Below, piece by piece: positions 33,143-42,198 of a stretch of DNA of 64,000 nt (positions are counted from its first letter, which is position 1; each line of letters opens with the position of its first letter). A program made the translations under genes and the position numbers. Under the pieces are notes generated by a model. That model saw nothing but the letters and a program-made list of their open reading frames with translations, did not search any database and was not told the origin of the DNA. Source of the DNA: CALMKX01 sp036274895 (GTDB taxonomy: Bacteria > Acidobacteriota > Thermoanaerobaculia > Multivoradales > SZUA-115); contig DASUEU010000085.1 in assembly GCA_036274895.1 (NCBI GenBank), positions 189,920 through 253,919 on the forward strand. Reading direction: 5' to 3'.

Positions 33143-34436
33143 GCCCGAGGTTCTCGCCGCCGGCCCCGGCTGGAGAGGTCGCCTCGGCCAGTGGGGGCGC
33201 ATCCTCTCCGCCTACTTCGCCTCCCAGGGCCTGGCCCAGCTGCTCTCGGTGGCTGCGGGGCTGCTGCTCGCCCGCTCGATGCCCGTTGCCGAGTTCGCCC
33301 TCTACACCCTGGCTGCTTCGGTCGTGGCCTTCTACGGCTTCTTCTCCGACCTCGGCAGCACCGGCTCCCTGGTCTACTTCTTCCAGGTCAGCCGCAAGCA
33401 GGGAGAGGACTTCGGCGCCTACCTGGGCGCGGTGCGCTGGCTGCGCTCGCGGGCCTTTCTGCTGGGGGCCGCCCTGGTCGCCGTGGCGCTGCCCTGGATG
33501 GCCCTGGCCAAGGGCTTCGGCCTCGGCGAGGCGCTGCTGGCCACCGCGGCCGTCGCCGCCAACGTGTGGGCTCAGATCGTCGCCTCGATCCGCGTCCTGA
33601 CCCTGCGCCTCAGGGGTCTCTATGCCCGCTCCTACCGGGCCGACGTCGCCGGCGGCGCCGTGCGCCTGGTGGGCGTGCTGGCCCTGATCGCCCTCGGCCT
33701 GCTGCGCGCCTTCCTGGCAGTGGGCGTCTCCGCCCTGGCCCTGGCCGCCGTCGCCGGCCTCGGCAAGGCCCCCGAACCGGAGCCGGCGGCAGCCCCCCCC
33801 GAGGCTCGGCGGGCCCGCCGAGCGGTGATGCGCTACCTGCTGCCGACCCTGCCCTCCGCCCTCTACTTCTCGATCCAGGGGCAGCTGACGGTCTGGCTGG
33901 CCGCCACCTTCGGCGCCACCGAGAACCTCGCCCAGGTCGGAGCCCTGTCGCGCCTGGGCATGGTGATGAGCCTGTTCTCCGGCCTCACCTCGGTGATCTT
34001 CCTGCCGCGGTTGGCGGCCATCACCAGCGATCGGCTCTACCGCCGCCGCAGCCTCCAGTTCGGTGCCCTGCTCGCGGGCCTCGGTGCCGCCCTGCTGGCC
34101 GTCGCCGCCGCGGCGCCCCGGCCGTTCCTGCTGATCCTCGGTGCCAACTATCAGGGGCTCGACCGGGAGCTCGTCCTGGTGGTGGCCGGCGCGGCCCTGA
34201 CGCTGCTCGGGGGCTACGCCGTGGCGATCAACTCCGCGCGCTCCTGGAATCGCTGGCAGACCCCCTTGCTGGTCCTCCACCTCGCCGGCCAGGTGGCCCT
34301 GATCACCTGGCTACCCCTCTCCACCACCCGGGGCGTGCTGCTCTTCGGCTGCGGCACCGCGGCAGTGGGTCTCCTTCTCCAGGCCGCCGTCCTCGCGGTA
34401 GGCTTCGTCCGGCCGAAATGGGTCCATTGGCAATGA
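33135..34436 (+). CDS. Wzx-type flippase (oligosaccharide translocase)
   Basis: 433 residues with about 12 TM helices, starting at GTG 33135 and overlapping the previous stop by 8 bp. The opening (ILSAYFASQGLAQLLSVAAGLLLARSMPVAEFALYTLA) is the typical first helix pair of the polysaccharide biosynthesis/MOP family, and FYGFFSDLGSTGSLVYF supports this. Wzx flips undecaprenyl-linked repeat units to the periplasm, where Wzy/WaaL-family enzymes act. Confidence 0.9.
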   Translation: MAEPEVLAAGPGWRGRLGQWGRILSAYFASQGLAQLLSVAAGLLLARSMPVAEFALYTLAASVVAFYGFFSDLGSTGSLVYFFQVSRKQGEDFGAYLGAVRWLRSRAFLLGAALVAVALPWMALAKGFGLGEALLATAAVAANVWAQIVASIRVLTLRLRGLYARSYRADVAGGAVRLVGVLALIALGLLRAFLAVGVSALALAAVAGLGKAPEPEPAAAPPEARRARRAVMRYLLPTLPSALYFSIQGQLTVWLAATFGATENLAQVGALSRLGMVMSLFSGLTSVIFLPRLAAITSDRLYRRRSLQFGALLAGLGAALLAVAAAAPRPFLLILGANYQGLDRELVLVVAGAALTLLGGYAVAINSARSWNRWQTPLLVLHLAGQVALITWLPLSTTRGVLLFGCGTAAVGLLLQAAVLAVGFVRPKWVHWQ

Positions 34437-34972
34437 GCTCTCCCCCCAAACACCTGAACCTGGGATGCGGTCGGGTCAAGCGGCCCGGCTGTCTCAACGT
34501 CGACCGCGAGGCTTTCTTCGAGCCCGACCTCGAATGGGACTTGAACCGCCGTCCCTACCCCCTGCCGCGCCGGCACTTCGAGGAGATCTACATCCACGAC
34601 GTGATCGAGCACCTCGACAGCGTGGGGGACTTCATCGAGGAGGCCCACGAGCTGCTGGTGCCGGGCGGGCTGCTCGAGATCACCACGCCCCATTTCTCCT
34701 GCTCGAACTCCTTCACGGACCCGACCCACCGTCACCACCTCGGCTGCTTCTCCTTCGACGTCTACCTCGAGCCGGAGCGCTTCAGCTTCGTCTCACCGGC
34801 CCGCTTCACCCTCGAGAGCCGGCTGCTGGTCTTCCGGGCCGGGCCGATCATCGGCCGCTTCGCCCGTTGGGCCAACCGGCACCCCACCTTCTACGAGCAG
34901 CGCCTGACCTGGATCATCCCGGCCTGGTTCCTGATCTTCCGCCTGCGCGCGAGGGTCGACGAGCCGGCATGA
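34433..34972 (+). CDS. Small SAM-dependent methyltransferase-like protein
   Basis: 179 residues. ATG 34433 overlaps the flippase stop (ATGA). It opens with the SAM motif HLNLGCGRVKRPGCLNVDRE, then EIYIHDVIEHL and HELLVPGGLLEITTPHFSC, which match motifs II-IV of class I methyltransferases. It is shorter than usual, and the C-terminal part is hydrophobic and aromatic. Likely sugar methylation, or possibly a non-catalytic relative; the substrate is unknown. Confidence 0.8.
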   Translation: MSSPPKHLNLGCGRVKRPGCLNVDREAFFEPDLEWDLNRRPYPLPRRHFEEIYIHDVIEHLDSVGDFIEEAHELLVPGGLLEITTPHFSCSNSFTDPTHRHHLGCFSFDVYLEPERFSFVSPARFTLESRLLVFRAGPIIGRFARWANRHPTFYEQRLTWIIPAWFLIFRLRARVDEPA

Positions 34973-36042
34973 AGCCTCGGGTGGCCGTGGTCTACCCGAT
35001 CGCCTTCGGCCCGGAGGGAATCTTCGGCGGCGGCGAGCGCTACGCCGTGGAGCTCGCCCGCGCTCTGGCGGCGCGCACACCCACCCGCTTGATCACCTTC
35101 GGACCCACCGCCCGGGAGATCGAGGTCGACGGCCTCGAGATCCACACCTACGAGCCCTTCCGCCTGCTGCGCGGCGAGCAGGCCAACCCGTTCACCGTCG
35201 GCTTCCTGCGCTCGCTCCGGGGCATGGACGTGGTCCATTGCACGGCCTGGAACACCCTGGTCACCGACGTCGCCATCGGCTTCGCCCGTGCCACCGGCAA
35301 GCGGGCCTTCGTCACCGACGTGGGCGGCGGAGCGAGCCTCACCCTGCACCGTTTCCTGCCGATCGACCGCTGGGTGCATCGCTACCTGCTGATCGCCGAG
35401 GTGGGGGGGGCGGAGTTCCTCGCCCACCGGGAGCGCTGGCGCATCATCTGGGCGGGGATCGACACCGAGAAGTACCGTCCACCCGAGAGGCCGGAGCGCC
35501 GCGGCGTGCTCTTCGTGGGACGGCTGCTGCCCCACAAGGGCATCGACGTGCTGATCCGGGCCGTGGGCCGCGACACACCCCTGACCATCGTCGGCCGCCC
35601 CTACCATGGCGCCTACTTCCGGCTGCTCCAGCAGCTCGCCGCCGGCAAGGACGTGCGCTTCGTGACCGACGCCTCGGACGAGCAGGTGATCCGCTGCTAC
35701 CAGCAGACGGCGGTGGCGGTGCTACCCTCGGTGAACCGGACGGTCTATGGCGACACCTTCCCCCTCCCCGAGTTGCTGGGCTTCGCCGCCATGGAAGCCA
35801 TGGCCTGCGGTGCGGCGACGATCTGCACGCGGGTGGGGGGGTTGGGGGAGCTGATGGTGGACGGTGAGACCGGCTTTCTCGTGCCACCCGGCGATCCGGT
35901 TGTCCTCCGCCAGCGGATCAGCGAGCTGCTGGGCGACCCGGAGCTGGCCGAGCGGCTGGGCCGGGCGGCGCGGCGGCGGATCGAGGGCCACTTCACCTGG
36001 GCCCAGGTGGCCGAGCGCTGCCTCGCCGCGTACCGCTCATGA
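34969..36042 (+). CDS. Glycosyltransferase, GT4 family
   Basis: 357 residues. ATG 34969 overlaps the upstream stop. N-terminal GIFGGGERYAVELARALA is the classical GT4 acceptor-side motif. The C-terminal domain has GVLFVGRLLPHKGIDVLIRAV, and the donor-side signature LLGFAAMEAMACGAATICTRVGG with Glu residues. It belongs to the tightly overlapping synthesis operon and its stop overlaps the acetyltransferase gene. Confidence 0.92.
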   Translation: MKPRVAVVYPIAFGPEGIFGGGERYAVELARALAARTPTRLITFGPTAREIEVDGLEIHTYEPFRLLRGEQANPFTVGFLRSLRGMDVVHCTAWNTLVTDVAIGFARATGKRAFVTDVGGGASLTLHRFLPIDRWVHRYLLIAEVGGAEFLAHRERWRIIWAGIDTEKYRPPERPERRGVLFVGRLLPHKGIDVLIRAVGRDTPLTIVGRPYHGAYFRLLQQLAAGKDVRFVTDASDEQVIRCYQQTAVAVLPSVNRTVYGDTFPLPELLGFAAMEAMACGAATICTRVGGLGELMVDGETGFLVPPGDPVVLRQRISELLGDPELAERLGRAARRRIEGHFTWAQVAERCLAAYRS

Positions 36043-36689
36043 ACGAGCCAGGACCGGACCGGCAGATCGTCGTCATCGGCGGGGGAGGCCACGCGCGGGT
36101 GGTGATCGAGATCCTCCTGGTCGCCGGCTGGCAGGTGGTCGGCTTCACCGACGCGCGGCAGCACAGCGAGAACTGGTGCTCGGTGCCCTGCCTGGGTGGA
36201 GACTTCGAGCTGCCGCGGGTGCGCGCCGCCGGGGTGAGCCAGGCGATCGTCGCCGTGGGCGAGAACGCCCTGCGCGGCCGGCTGGCCGGCGAGGCGGCCG
36301 CGGCCGGCTTCGCCCTCGCCAACGCCGTCCATCCCGGGGCCTGGCTGTCACCGACGGTGAGCCTGGGCCGGGGCATCGCGATCATGGCCGGCGCGGTGCT
36401 CAACGCCGGGGTGGTGGTCGGCGACAACGTGATCGTCAACACCGGGGCGACCGTCGACCACGATTGCCGGCTCGGCGCCCAGGTGCACGTGGCACCCGGC
36501 TGCCACCTCGCCGGCTCGGTAGTTGTCGAGGAGGGGGCCCTGATCGGGGTCGGCGCCGTAGTCGGCCGGGGGCGGCCCCTGGTGATCGGCGCCCGGGCGG
36601 TGGTGGGCTCCGGCTCGGTGGTGATCGGGGACGTGCCCGCGGGCGCCACGGTGGTCGGCAATCCGGCCCGGCCCCTGGGCGCGAGCTGA
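36039..36689 (+). CDS. PglD/NeuD/PerB-like sugar O/N-acetyltransferase
   Basis: 216 residues. The N-terminal Rossmann-like subdomain (IVVIGGGGHARVVIEILLVAGWQVVGFTD) is followed by a left-handed beta-helix of hexapeptide repeats (GRGIAIMAGAVLNAGVVVGDNVIVNTGATVDHDCRLGAQVHVAPG). The His in VDHDC is the family's catalytic base. These enzymes acetylate UDP- or GDP-4-amino sugars. The aminotransferase encoded 34 bp downstream would make such a substrate, so the two probably form an N-acetylated amino sugar. It starts at ATG 36039, overlapping the glycosyltransferase stop. Confidence 0.92.
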   Translation: MNEPGPDRQIVVIGGGGHARVVIEILLVAGWQVVGFTDARQHSENWCSVPCLGGDFELPRVRAAGVSQAIVAVGENALRGRLAGEAAAAGFALANAVHPGAWLSPTVSLGRGIAIMAGAVLNAGVVVGDNVIVNTGATVDHDCRLGAQVHVAPGCHLAGSVVVEEGALIGVGAVVGRGRPLVIGARAVVGSGSVVIGDVPAGATVVGNPARPLGAS

Positions 36690-36723
36690 GCGAACGGTTC
36701 CTTTCGCGGGAGGAGAGGTCGGC

Positions 36724-37833
36724 ATGGACGAGCTCATTCCGGTGGCGGCTCCGGCCCTCTTGGGCAACGAGAAGCGCTACGTCAACGAGTGCCTGGACTC
36801 GACCTGGATCTCCTCGATCGGCACCTTCATCGACCGCTTCGAGGTGGCCTTCGCCGGCGCCTGTGACAGCCCCCACGCAATGAGCTGCACCAACGGCACG
36901 GTGGCCCTGCACCTGGCCCTGCTCGGCCTCGGCATCGGCCCGGGGGACGAGGTGCTGGTGCCTTCCCTGACCTACGTCGCGAGCGCCAACGCGGTGCGCT
37001 ACTGCGGCGCCGAGCCGGTCTTCGTGGACAGCGAGCGCCGGACCTGGAACCTCGACCCCGAGGACGCCCGGCGCAAGGTGACCCCGCGGACCCGCGCCAT
37101 CCTCGCGGTGCACCTCTACGGCAAGCCGGTAGCGATGGCGGAGATCGAGAGCCTCGCCCGGGAGCACGGCCTCGCCGTGGTGGAGGACGCCGCGGAGGCC
37201 ATCGGCGCCACCTGGCGCGGCCGGCCCGTGGGCTCGCTGGGCGACGTGGCGGCGTTCAGCTTCTTCGGCAACAAGGTGATCACCAGCGGTGAGGGGGGCA
37301 TGGTGGTCACCCGCGACCCCGAGCTGGCCGCCCGCATCCGCCAGCTCAAGGGCCAGGGGCAGGACCCCGCCCGGCGGTACTGGTTCCCGATCATCGGCTA
37401 CAACTACCGCATGACCAACATCCAGGCGGCCCTGGGCCTGGCCCAGCTCGAGAAGGTCGACGACTACCTGGCGGCCCGGGACCAGATCGCGGCCTGGTAC
37501 CGCCACCATCTCGCCGGCTGCCCCGGCCTGATGCTGCCCGCCGAGGACGCCGGCGAGCGCAGCGTCTGCTGGCTGTGGAGCGTCGTCTTGGTCGATGCCA
37601 CCGAGCAGGCCCGGGACGCCGTGATGGCCCACCTGCGCAGCGAGGGGATCGACAGCCGGCCCTTCTTCTACCCCTGCCACGTCCTGCCCCCCTACCAGAC
37701 CGGCCGGCCGGCGGACTGCCCCCGGGCCGAGTGGCTGGGCCAGCGCGGGCTGTCGCTGCCGACCTGGGTGGGGATGACCGAGCACCACGTCGAGAGGGTG
37801 GCGGCCGCCCTGCGGCGGGCGCTCGCGAGGTGA
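36724..37833 (+). CDS. DegT/DnrJ/EryC1/StrS sugar aminotransferase (GDP-perosamine synthase-like)
   Basis: 369 residues with GGGAGGAGAGG before ATG 36724. A PLP-dependent transaminase: SCTNGTVALHLALLGLGIGPGDEVLVPSLTYVASANA, then VVEDAAEAIGA (the pyridine-N Asp), and the Schiff-base Lys in FSFFGNKVITSGEGG. The C-terminal SRPFFYPCHVLPPYQ resembles GDP-perosamine synthases (RfbE/PerA) more than PglE or ArnB. It would transfer an amino group to a 4-keto-6-deoxy nucleotide sugar. The matching 4,6-dehydratase is not in the window. The next gene overlaps by 4 nt (GTGA). Confidence 0.93.
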   Translation: MDELIPVAAPALLGNEKRYVNECLDSTWISSIGTFIDRFEVAFAGACDSPHAMSCTNGTVALHLALLGLGIGPGDEVLVPSLTYVASANAVRYCGAEPVFVDSERRTWNLDPEDARRKVTPRTRAILAVHLYGKPVAMAEIESLAREHGLAVVEDAAEAIGATWRGRPVGSLGDVAAFSFFGNKVITSGEGGMVVTRDPELAARIRQLKGQGQDPARRYWFPIIGYNYRMTNIQAALGLAQLEKVDDYLAARDQIAAWYRHHLAGCPGLMLPAEDAGERSVCWLWSVVLVDATEQARDAVMAHLRSEGIDSRPFFYPCHVLPPYQTGRPADCPRAEWLGQRGLSLPTWVGMTEHHVERVAAALRRALAR

Positions 37834-38900
37834 CGACGCTGCGCCTGCTGCTGACCTCACCCCTGGCCCTGTCGCCCGAGGCCGGCGTCTCCCAGGTGGC
37901 GCTGAGCCTCGCCGAGGCCCTGAGCCAGCGCGGGCACGAGGTCCGGACCTGGGCCCCTCCGGCGCCGCCGCCGGGCCTGGGTCCGTGGCGACGCCGGCTG
38001 TGGGCAGTCGGCCGGCTGGAGACCTTCCTCGCCTCGCAGCCCCGCTTCGACTTCGTGGACGTGACGCCGGTGCTGGCCCACCGCCGCCTCAGGCGCTTCG
38101 CCCCCCTGGTGGTGCGCAGCGTCCAGCCCGAGTGGCTCTACTACCTGGCGGACCTGCGGGCCGCGCTGCGGCGGCCCACGCCGCGCCGACTGGCCCACCG
38201 GCTGCTCGATCTCGGCCCCCAGCTGCGGTGCCTCGCCGGGCTCCACGCGGCGAAACGCATCCTCTGCCTGGGCAACCAGGACCGCCGCTGGGTGGCGACC
38301 CGCCTGCCCTGGCTGCGGCCCCGCCTCGGCACCTGGGTCAACGCCCCCGAGCCCGCCCTGCAGCGGCGCCTCGCGGAGCTGCGGGCCGGGCGCGTGGCGC
38401 CGGAGACGGGGCCCCTGCACTGGCTGTGGATTGGCCGCTGGGCCGAGCACAAGGGGATCCGGCGGCTCCGGGTTTTCGCCGAGGAGTGGCTCTCCCGGCG
38501 GCCCGAGGACCGCATCACCCTCGCCGGTTGCGGCCCGGCCGCCGTGGCGGATCTGAGCGCCGAGCACCTCGCCGCCGGCCGCCTGCGCGTGGTGCCCCGC
38601 TTCGGCCGCGAGGAGCTGCCCGCCCTGCTCGCCGAGCACCATGCCGGCCTGTTCACCAGCCAGGTCGAAGGCTGGGGCCTGTCGGTGAACGAGATGCTCG
38701 AGGCCGGGCTCACCGTCTTCGCCACTCCGGCCGGCGGCGTCCGCGACCTCGCGCCGTTCTTCCCCCACCAGCTGCGACCCTTCCCACCGCCGGCCGACCT
38801 CGAACCGAGCCGACTCGCCGTGCCGGAGGTGGCAGAGGGCTACTACCGCCGCTTCACCTGGGCGGCCATCGCCGAAGCCTACGAGCGGGAGCTCAAATGA
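37830..38900 (+). CDS. Glycosyltransferase, GT4-like
   Basis: 356 residues from GTG 37830. The GT-B outline is seen with N-terminal SPEAGVSQVALSLAEALSQRGHEV, central LHWLWIGRWAEHKGIRRLRVFAEEW, and donor-site FTSQVEGWGLSVNEMLEAGLTVFATPAGG. The spacing of E and G residues fits GT4 despite substitutions. It overlaps both neighbours by 4 nt. Confidence 0.85.
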   Translation: MTTLRLLLTSPLALSPEAGVSQVALSLAEALSQRGHEVRTWAPPAPPPGLGPWRRRLWAVGRLETFLASQPRFDFVDVTPVLAHRRLRRFAPLVVRSVQPEWLYYLADLRAALRRPTPRRLAHRLLDLGPQLRCLAGLHAAKRILCLGNQDRRWVATRLPWLRPRLGTWVNAPEPALQRRLAELRAGRVAPETGPLHWLWIGRWAEHKGIRRLRVFAEEWLSRRPEDRITLAGCGPAAVADLSAEHLAAGRLRVVPRFGREELPALLAEHHAGLFTSQVEGWGLSVNEMLEAGLTVFATPAGGVRDLAPFFPHQLRPFPPPADLEPSRLAVPEVAEGYYRRFTWAAIAEAYERELK

Positions 38901-39727
38901 AGGAGCTGCTCTCCTTCCTGCTCGCCCGCCGGCCCCGGCTCTATGCCCGGCTGCTCCGGCTACGAGCCGGCTGCAACCTCGAGAAGGTGATCTTCCTCGA
39001 ACTGCTCGAGCGCGGCCAGGTGGTCTTCGACGTCGGCGCCAACCTGGGCACCTACACCCGCCTCTTCTCACACGTGGTGGGACCGCGAGGCCGGGTCCAC
39101 GCTTTCGAGCCCGTCCCCGCCACCTACGCTTCGCTCGAAGCCAACGTGGCACGCCGGCCCCGCTGGGAAAACGTCACGCTCCACCGCCTGGCCCTCGGCG
39201 ACCGGGCCGGCGCGGCCCGGATCTTCCTGCCGGGGGGGGACCACGGCCAGGCTTCGCTGATGCGCCACCGGGCGGGCTCGTGGCTGGGCGCGGAGAGCAT
39301 CGAGAGCAGCGATACGCCCCTCGCCACCCTCGACGGGCTGGTGGCGGCAGGCTCCTTGCCACGGCCGGACTTCCTCAAGATCGACGTGGAAGGTGGCGAG
39401 CTGGCGGTGATCGAAGGAGCCATCGCCACGCTGCGCGACGGTCACCCGACTCTCTGTCTAGAGGTCTTCCCCGAGTGGACGGCCTCCTTCGGCTACCAGC
39501 CGTTGGACCTCCTCGGCCGGCTCTCCGAGCTGGGCTATCGCCGTTTCTTGCTGCTCGACGCCGCCTCCGGGCTCGCGACCCTGGCGCCGGAGAGCCTCGC
39601 CGAGTGGCCGGAGCCTTCCTCGGCCAACCTCATCTGCCTCGCCTTGGACCAGCGGGGAGCCCGGCTCGCCCGTCGGCTGGAAGCGCTGCGCCAAGCCCGG
39701 CAGCGACGCGGCGGGGGTGGGCGATGA
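38897..39727 (+). CDS. FkbM-family methyltransferase
   Basis: 276 residues. The SAM site VVFDVGANLGTYTRLFSHVVGPRGRVHAFEPVPATYASL and the FkbM signature FLKIDVEGGELAVIEGA are clear. It predicts O-methylation of a sugar, acting in the cytoplasm on nucleotide- or lipid-linked intermediates. The last 20 residues are Arg/Gly-rich and run into the next start (ATGA overlap). A second FkbM gene is at 55996. Confidence 0.93.
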   Translation: MKELLSFLLARRPRLYARLLRLRAGCNLEKVIFLELLERGQVVFDVGANLGTYTRLFSHVVGPRGRVHAFEPVPATYASLEANVARRPRWENVTLHRLALGDRAGAARIFLPGGDHGQASLMRHRAGSWLGAESIESSDTPLATLDGLVAAGSLPRPDFLKIDVEGGELAVIEGAIATLRDGHPTLCLEVFPEWTASFGYQPLDLLGRLSELGYRRFLLLDAASGLATLAPESLAEWPEPSSANLICLALDQRGARLARRLEALRQARQRRGGGGR

Positions 39728-40887
39728 GGGGGTGGGGGCTGCGCGGACGATTCGGCGAGGCCGTGCGCGTCGCCCTCGGTGAGCCCCTGGTCGCCCTGCT
39801 GGCGAGGCTGAGGCGGGGCCGACCGGTGGATCCCCGCCATCCCCGTTCGATCCTCGTCCTGCGCAACAACGACCTGGGCGATCTGCTGGTGATCACCCCC
39901 CTCTTCGCGGCCCTCCGGCGGCTGTTCCCCGCCACCCACCTGGTCGCCGCCGTGGGCAGCTGGGGCCTGCCGGTGCTCCAGGGCAACCCGCACCTGTCGG
40001 AGACGATGGTGGTGGAGGCTCCCTGGTTCAACAAGTTCGTGCCGCACCAGAGCACCCTCGCGCGGCTGCGCTTCGTCCTCGCTTCGAGGGCCGCCCGCGA
40101 GCTGCGTGAACGGCGCTTCGAGGTGGGGATCGACGTGGTGGGCAGCCTGTGGGGATCCCTCCTGCTGCTCTCGGCGGGCATCCCCCTGCGGCTGGGAGTC
40201 CGGGGCTATGCCGGCGGCCACTCGGCGGCCTGGCGCACGGTGCGCTTCGACCCATTCGAGCAGGTCGGCCGTTCGGCCCTGCGCTTCGCCGAGCTGCTGG
40301 GGGCGCGCCCAGAGGATCTGCCGCCGGTGCGCCCCCAGCTCTTTCTCTCGCCCGTGGAACGGTCGGCCGGCGAGGCGGCCTGGCAGGCTCTGAGCGCGGC
40401 GGGACAGCGCGTGCTCGTCGGCCCGGGTGCCGGGCTGGCCCTGAAGAGCTGGCCGGTGGCGTCTTATCGCCAGCTCGTGGCCGCCCTCGCCGGCAGGGAG
40501 GGGCTCGCCCTGGCGATCGCCGGAGGGCCGGGGGAGCGCGAGCTGGGCGAGGAGCTGGCCGGCCTCGGCGGCAACGTCCGCAACTACGCCGGCGTGCTCT
40601 CGATGCGCGAGACCTTCGCGCTCGCGGCGGGAGCGGATCTGGTGATCGCCAACTCGAGCATGCTGATGCACGCCGCCGCCGCGTTCTCGCGGCCGACCCT
40701 GGTGCTGCTGGGCCCGGCCTTCCCCTCGGCCCGCCAGCACGACGCGCAGTGGGGCTATCCCGGCACCTGCCGCAGCCTCGGCCGGGAGACGGGCGAGAGG
40801 GCGGAAGCGGCCACGCCCGAGGAGGCCCTCGGCGCCGTGCTCGAGGAGCTGGCGAGGCTGGAAGGGGGAGGGCCCCGGTGCGCCTGA
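39724..40887 (+). CDS. Glycosyltransferase family 9 (heptosyltransferase-like)
   Basis: 387 residues. ILVLRNNDLGDLLVITPLFAALRRLFP is the typical GT9 N-terminus. Then come VGIDVVGSLWGSLLLL, RVLVGPGAGLALKSWPVASYRQLV, and donor-site ADLVIANSSMLMHAAAAFSRPTLVLLGPAFP (family pattern D(T/S)G..H is here NSSMLMH, so the usual Gly is replaced). The family transfers heptose or related sugars during core or EPS assembly. It starts at ATG 39724, overlapping the FkbM stop. Confidence 0.88.
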   Translation: MRGWGLRGRFGEAVRVALGEPLVALLARLRRGRPVDPRHPRSILVLRNNDLGDLLVITPLFAALRRLFPATHLVAAVGSWGLPVLQGNPHLSETMVVEAPWFNKFVPHQSTLARLRFVLASRAARELRERRFEVGIDVVGSLWGSLLLLSAGIPLRLGVRGYAGGHSAAWRTVRFDPFEQVGRSALRFAELLGARPEDLPPVRPQLFLSPVERSAGEAAWQALSAAGQRVLVGPGAGLALKSWPVASYRQLVAALAGREGLALAIAGGPGERELGEELAGLGGNVRNYAGVLSMRETFALAAGADLVIANSSMLMHAAAAFSRPTLVLLGPAFPSARQHDAQWGYPGTCRSLGRETGERAEAATPEEALGAVLEELARLEGGGPRCA

Positions 40888-41960
40888 TCCACGTCGTGCC
40901 CACCCTGCCGCCCCCCCTCGAAGGCGTGGGCACCTACGCCCTCGCCCTTGCCGGCGCCCTGGCGACCGGTCACGGCATCGAGAGCCGCTTCCTGGTCGGT
41001 GATCCCGGCTGGCGGGGTGAGGCCGAGCACCCGGCCCGAGCTCTCGCGGCCCGCACTGCCTCTGAGCTGGCCTCCACCCTCGCGACGGAGGGGCCGGGCG
41101 CGGTGCTCGTGCACTACGCCAACTACGGCTACGCCCGGCGCGGCTGCCCGGGCTGGCTGGTGGCGGGGTTGCTCGCCCACCGCCGCGAGGCAGGCGGGCG
41201 GCTGCTCGCCTTCTTCCACGAGCTGTGGGCCAGCGGACCGCCCTGGGCCAGCTCGTTCTGGCTGGGGCCCTGGCAGCGCCGCCTGGTCCGGCGCCTGGCT
41301 CGGGCGGCCGACTGGCGGGGCACCTCGCTGCCCCTCTACGCCGACCTGCTCGCCCGCTACCTGCCGCGGCCGAGCGTGGCGGTGATGCCGGTGTTCTCGA
41401 CCGTGGGCGAGCCGCCCGCGGTGCCGCCGCTGGGCGCCCGGCCGCGGCGGCTGGTGGTCTTCGGCGGCACGGGGGCACGGGAGCGGGCCTTCGGGCCGAG
41501 CGGGTCGGCCCTCGAGAGAGCCTGCCGGGAGCTGGGGATCGAGGAGGTCCGCGAGATCGGCCCGCCTCTGCCGTGGGTACCGCGGCAGGTGGCCGGGGTG
41601 CCGGTGCGCTCGCTCGGCGCCCTGCCGGCAGAGCAGGTGAGCCGGGAGCTGCTGGGCGCCGCGGCCGGCTTCCTCGCCTACCCTCCGGAGTTCCTCGGCA
41701 AGTCGACGATCTTCGCCGCCTACGCCGCCCACGGCCTGCTGCCCGTGTGCGCCGCGGAGGCTGCCCGCTGGCCGGCCGATCCCCCCTTGTGGCGCCCCGG
41801 CCAGAGCGCCGGCGAGGAGGTGCTCGAGGCCATCGCTGGCGCCGCCCACGCCTGGTACGGCGGGCACTCCCTGGCCCAGCAGGCGGGGGTGGTGGCGGAG
41901 ATCCTCGGCCGGGGGTCTCGCGAGCGATTCAAATCGCTCGCTACGCATGAACGTCCCTGA
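40878..41960 (+). CDS. Probable glycosyltransferase with repeat-derived C-terminus
   Basis: 360 residues from GTG 40878, overlapping the GT9 gene by 10 bp. RLIHVVPTLPPPLEGVGTYALALAGAL at the N-terminus looks like a GT-B enzyme, and RRLVVFGGTGARERAF plus FLAYPPEFLGKSTIFAAYAAHGLLPVCAA resemble a donor domain. The conserved Glu motif of GT4 is weak, so the family is uncertain. The last about 15 residues (GSRERFKSLATHERP) and the stop are encoded by the left arm of an inverted-repeat element that begins at 41918, so the original 3' end may have been replaced. Confidence 0.65.
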   Translation: MRLIHVVPTLPPPLEGVGTYALALAGALATGHGIESRFLVGDPGWRGEAEHPARALAARTASELASTLATEGPGAVLVHYANYGYARRGCPGWLVAGLLAHRREAGGRLLAFFHELWASGPPWASSFWLGPWQRRLVRRLARAADWRGTSLPLYADLLARYLPRPSVAVMPVFSTVGEPPAVPPLGARPRRLVVFGGTGARERAFGPSGSALERACRELGIEEVREIGPPLPWVPRQVAGVPVRSLGALPAEQVSRELLGAAAGFLAYPPEFLGKSTIFAAYAAHGLLPVCAAEAARWPADPPLWRPGQSAGEEVLEAIAGAAHAWYGGHSLAQQAGVVAEILGRGSRERFKSLATHERP

Positions 41961-42149
41961 CGGGACGAGGTAAGGCTGCCCTCCAGAAGCCGCCTTTGGA
42001 GCGCGGCGACGTGTCGCCGCTTTGCAGCGCTCCGAAAGCGGCGACGTGTCGCCGCACTCCAAAGAGGACCGGTCGGAGAGCAGCAGGGAGCTTTCCCCCG
42101 TCCCGCCCGGGACGTTCATGGGTAGCGTGGGGTTTCCAACCCCTCGCGA
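41918..42149. mobile_element. MITE-like element with long inverted ends and central palindrome
   Basis: About 232 bp without a gene of its own. Left end (TCGCGAG, small hairpin, GCTAC, CATGAACGTCCC, CGGGACG) is repeated inverted at the right end, giving about 60 bp of imperfect terminal inverted repeats. The centre (41994-42064) holds two near-identical arms each with GCGGCGACGTGTCGCCGC, bounded by CTTTGGAG and CTCCAAAG. The long inverted ends, no coding capacity and overlap with a gene end are typical of miniature transposable elements. It fills most of the 238-bp gap between two glycosyltransferase genes; no flanking target duplication is obvious. Confidence 0.6.
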
Positions 42150-42198
42150 GCCCCAGGCCCTCGCGACGAGGCCCGGCTGGGCCAGAATAGCCCCCCGG

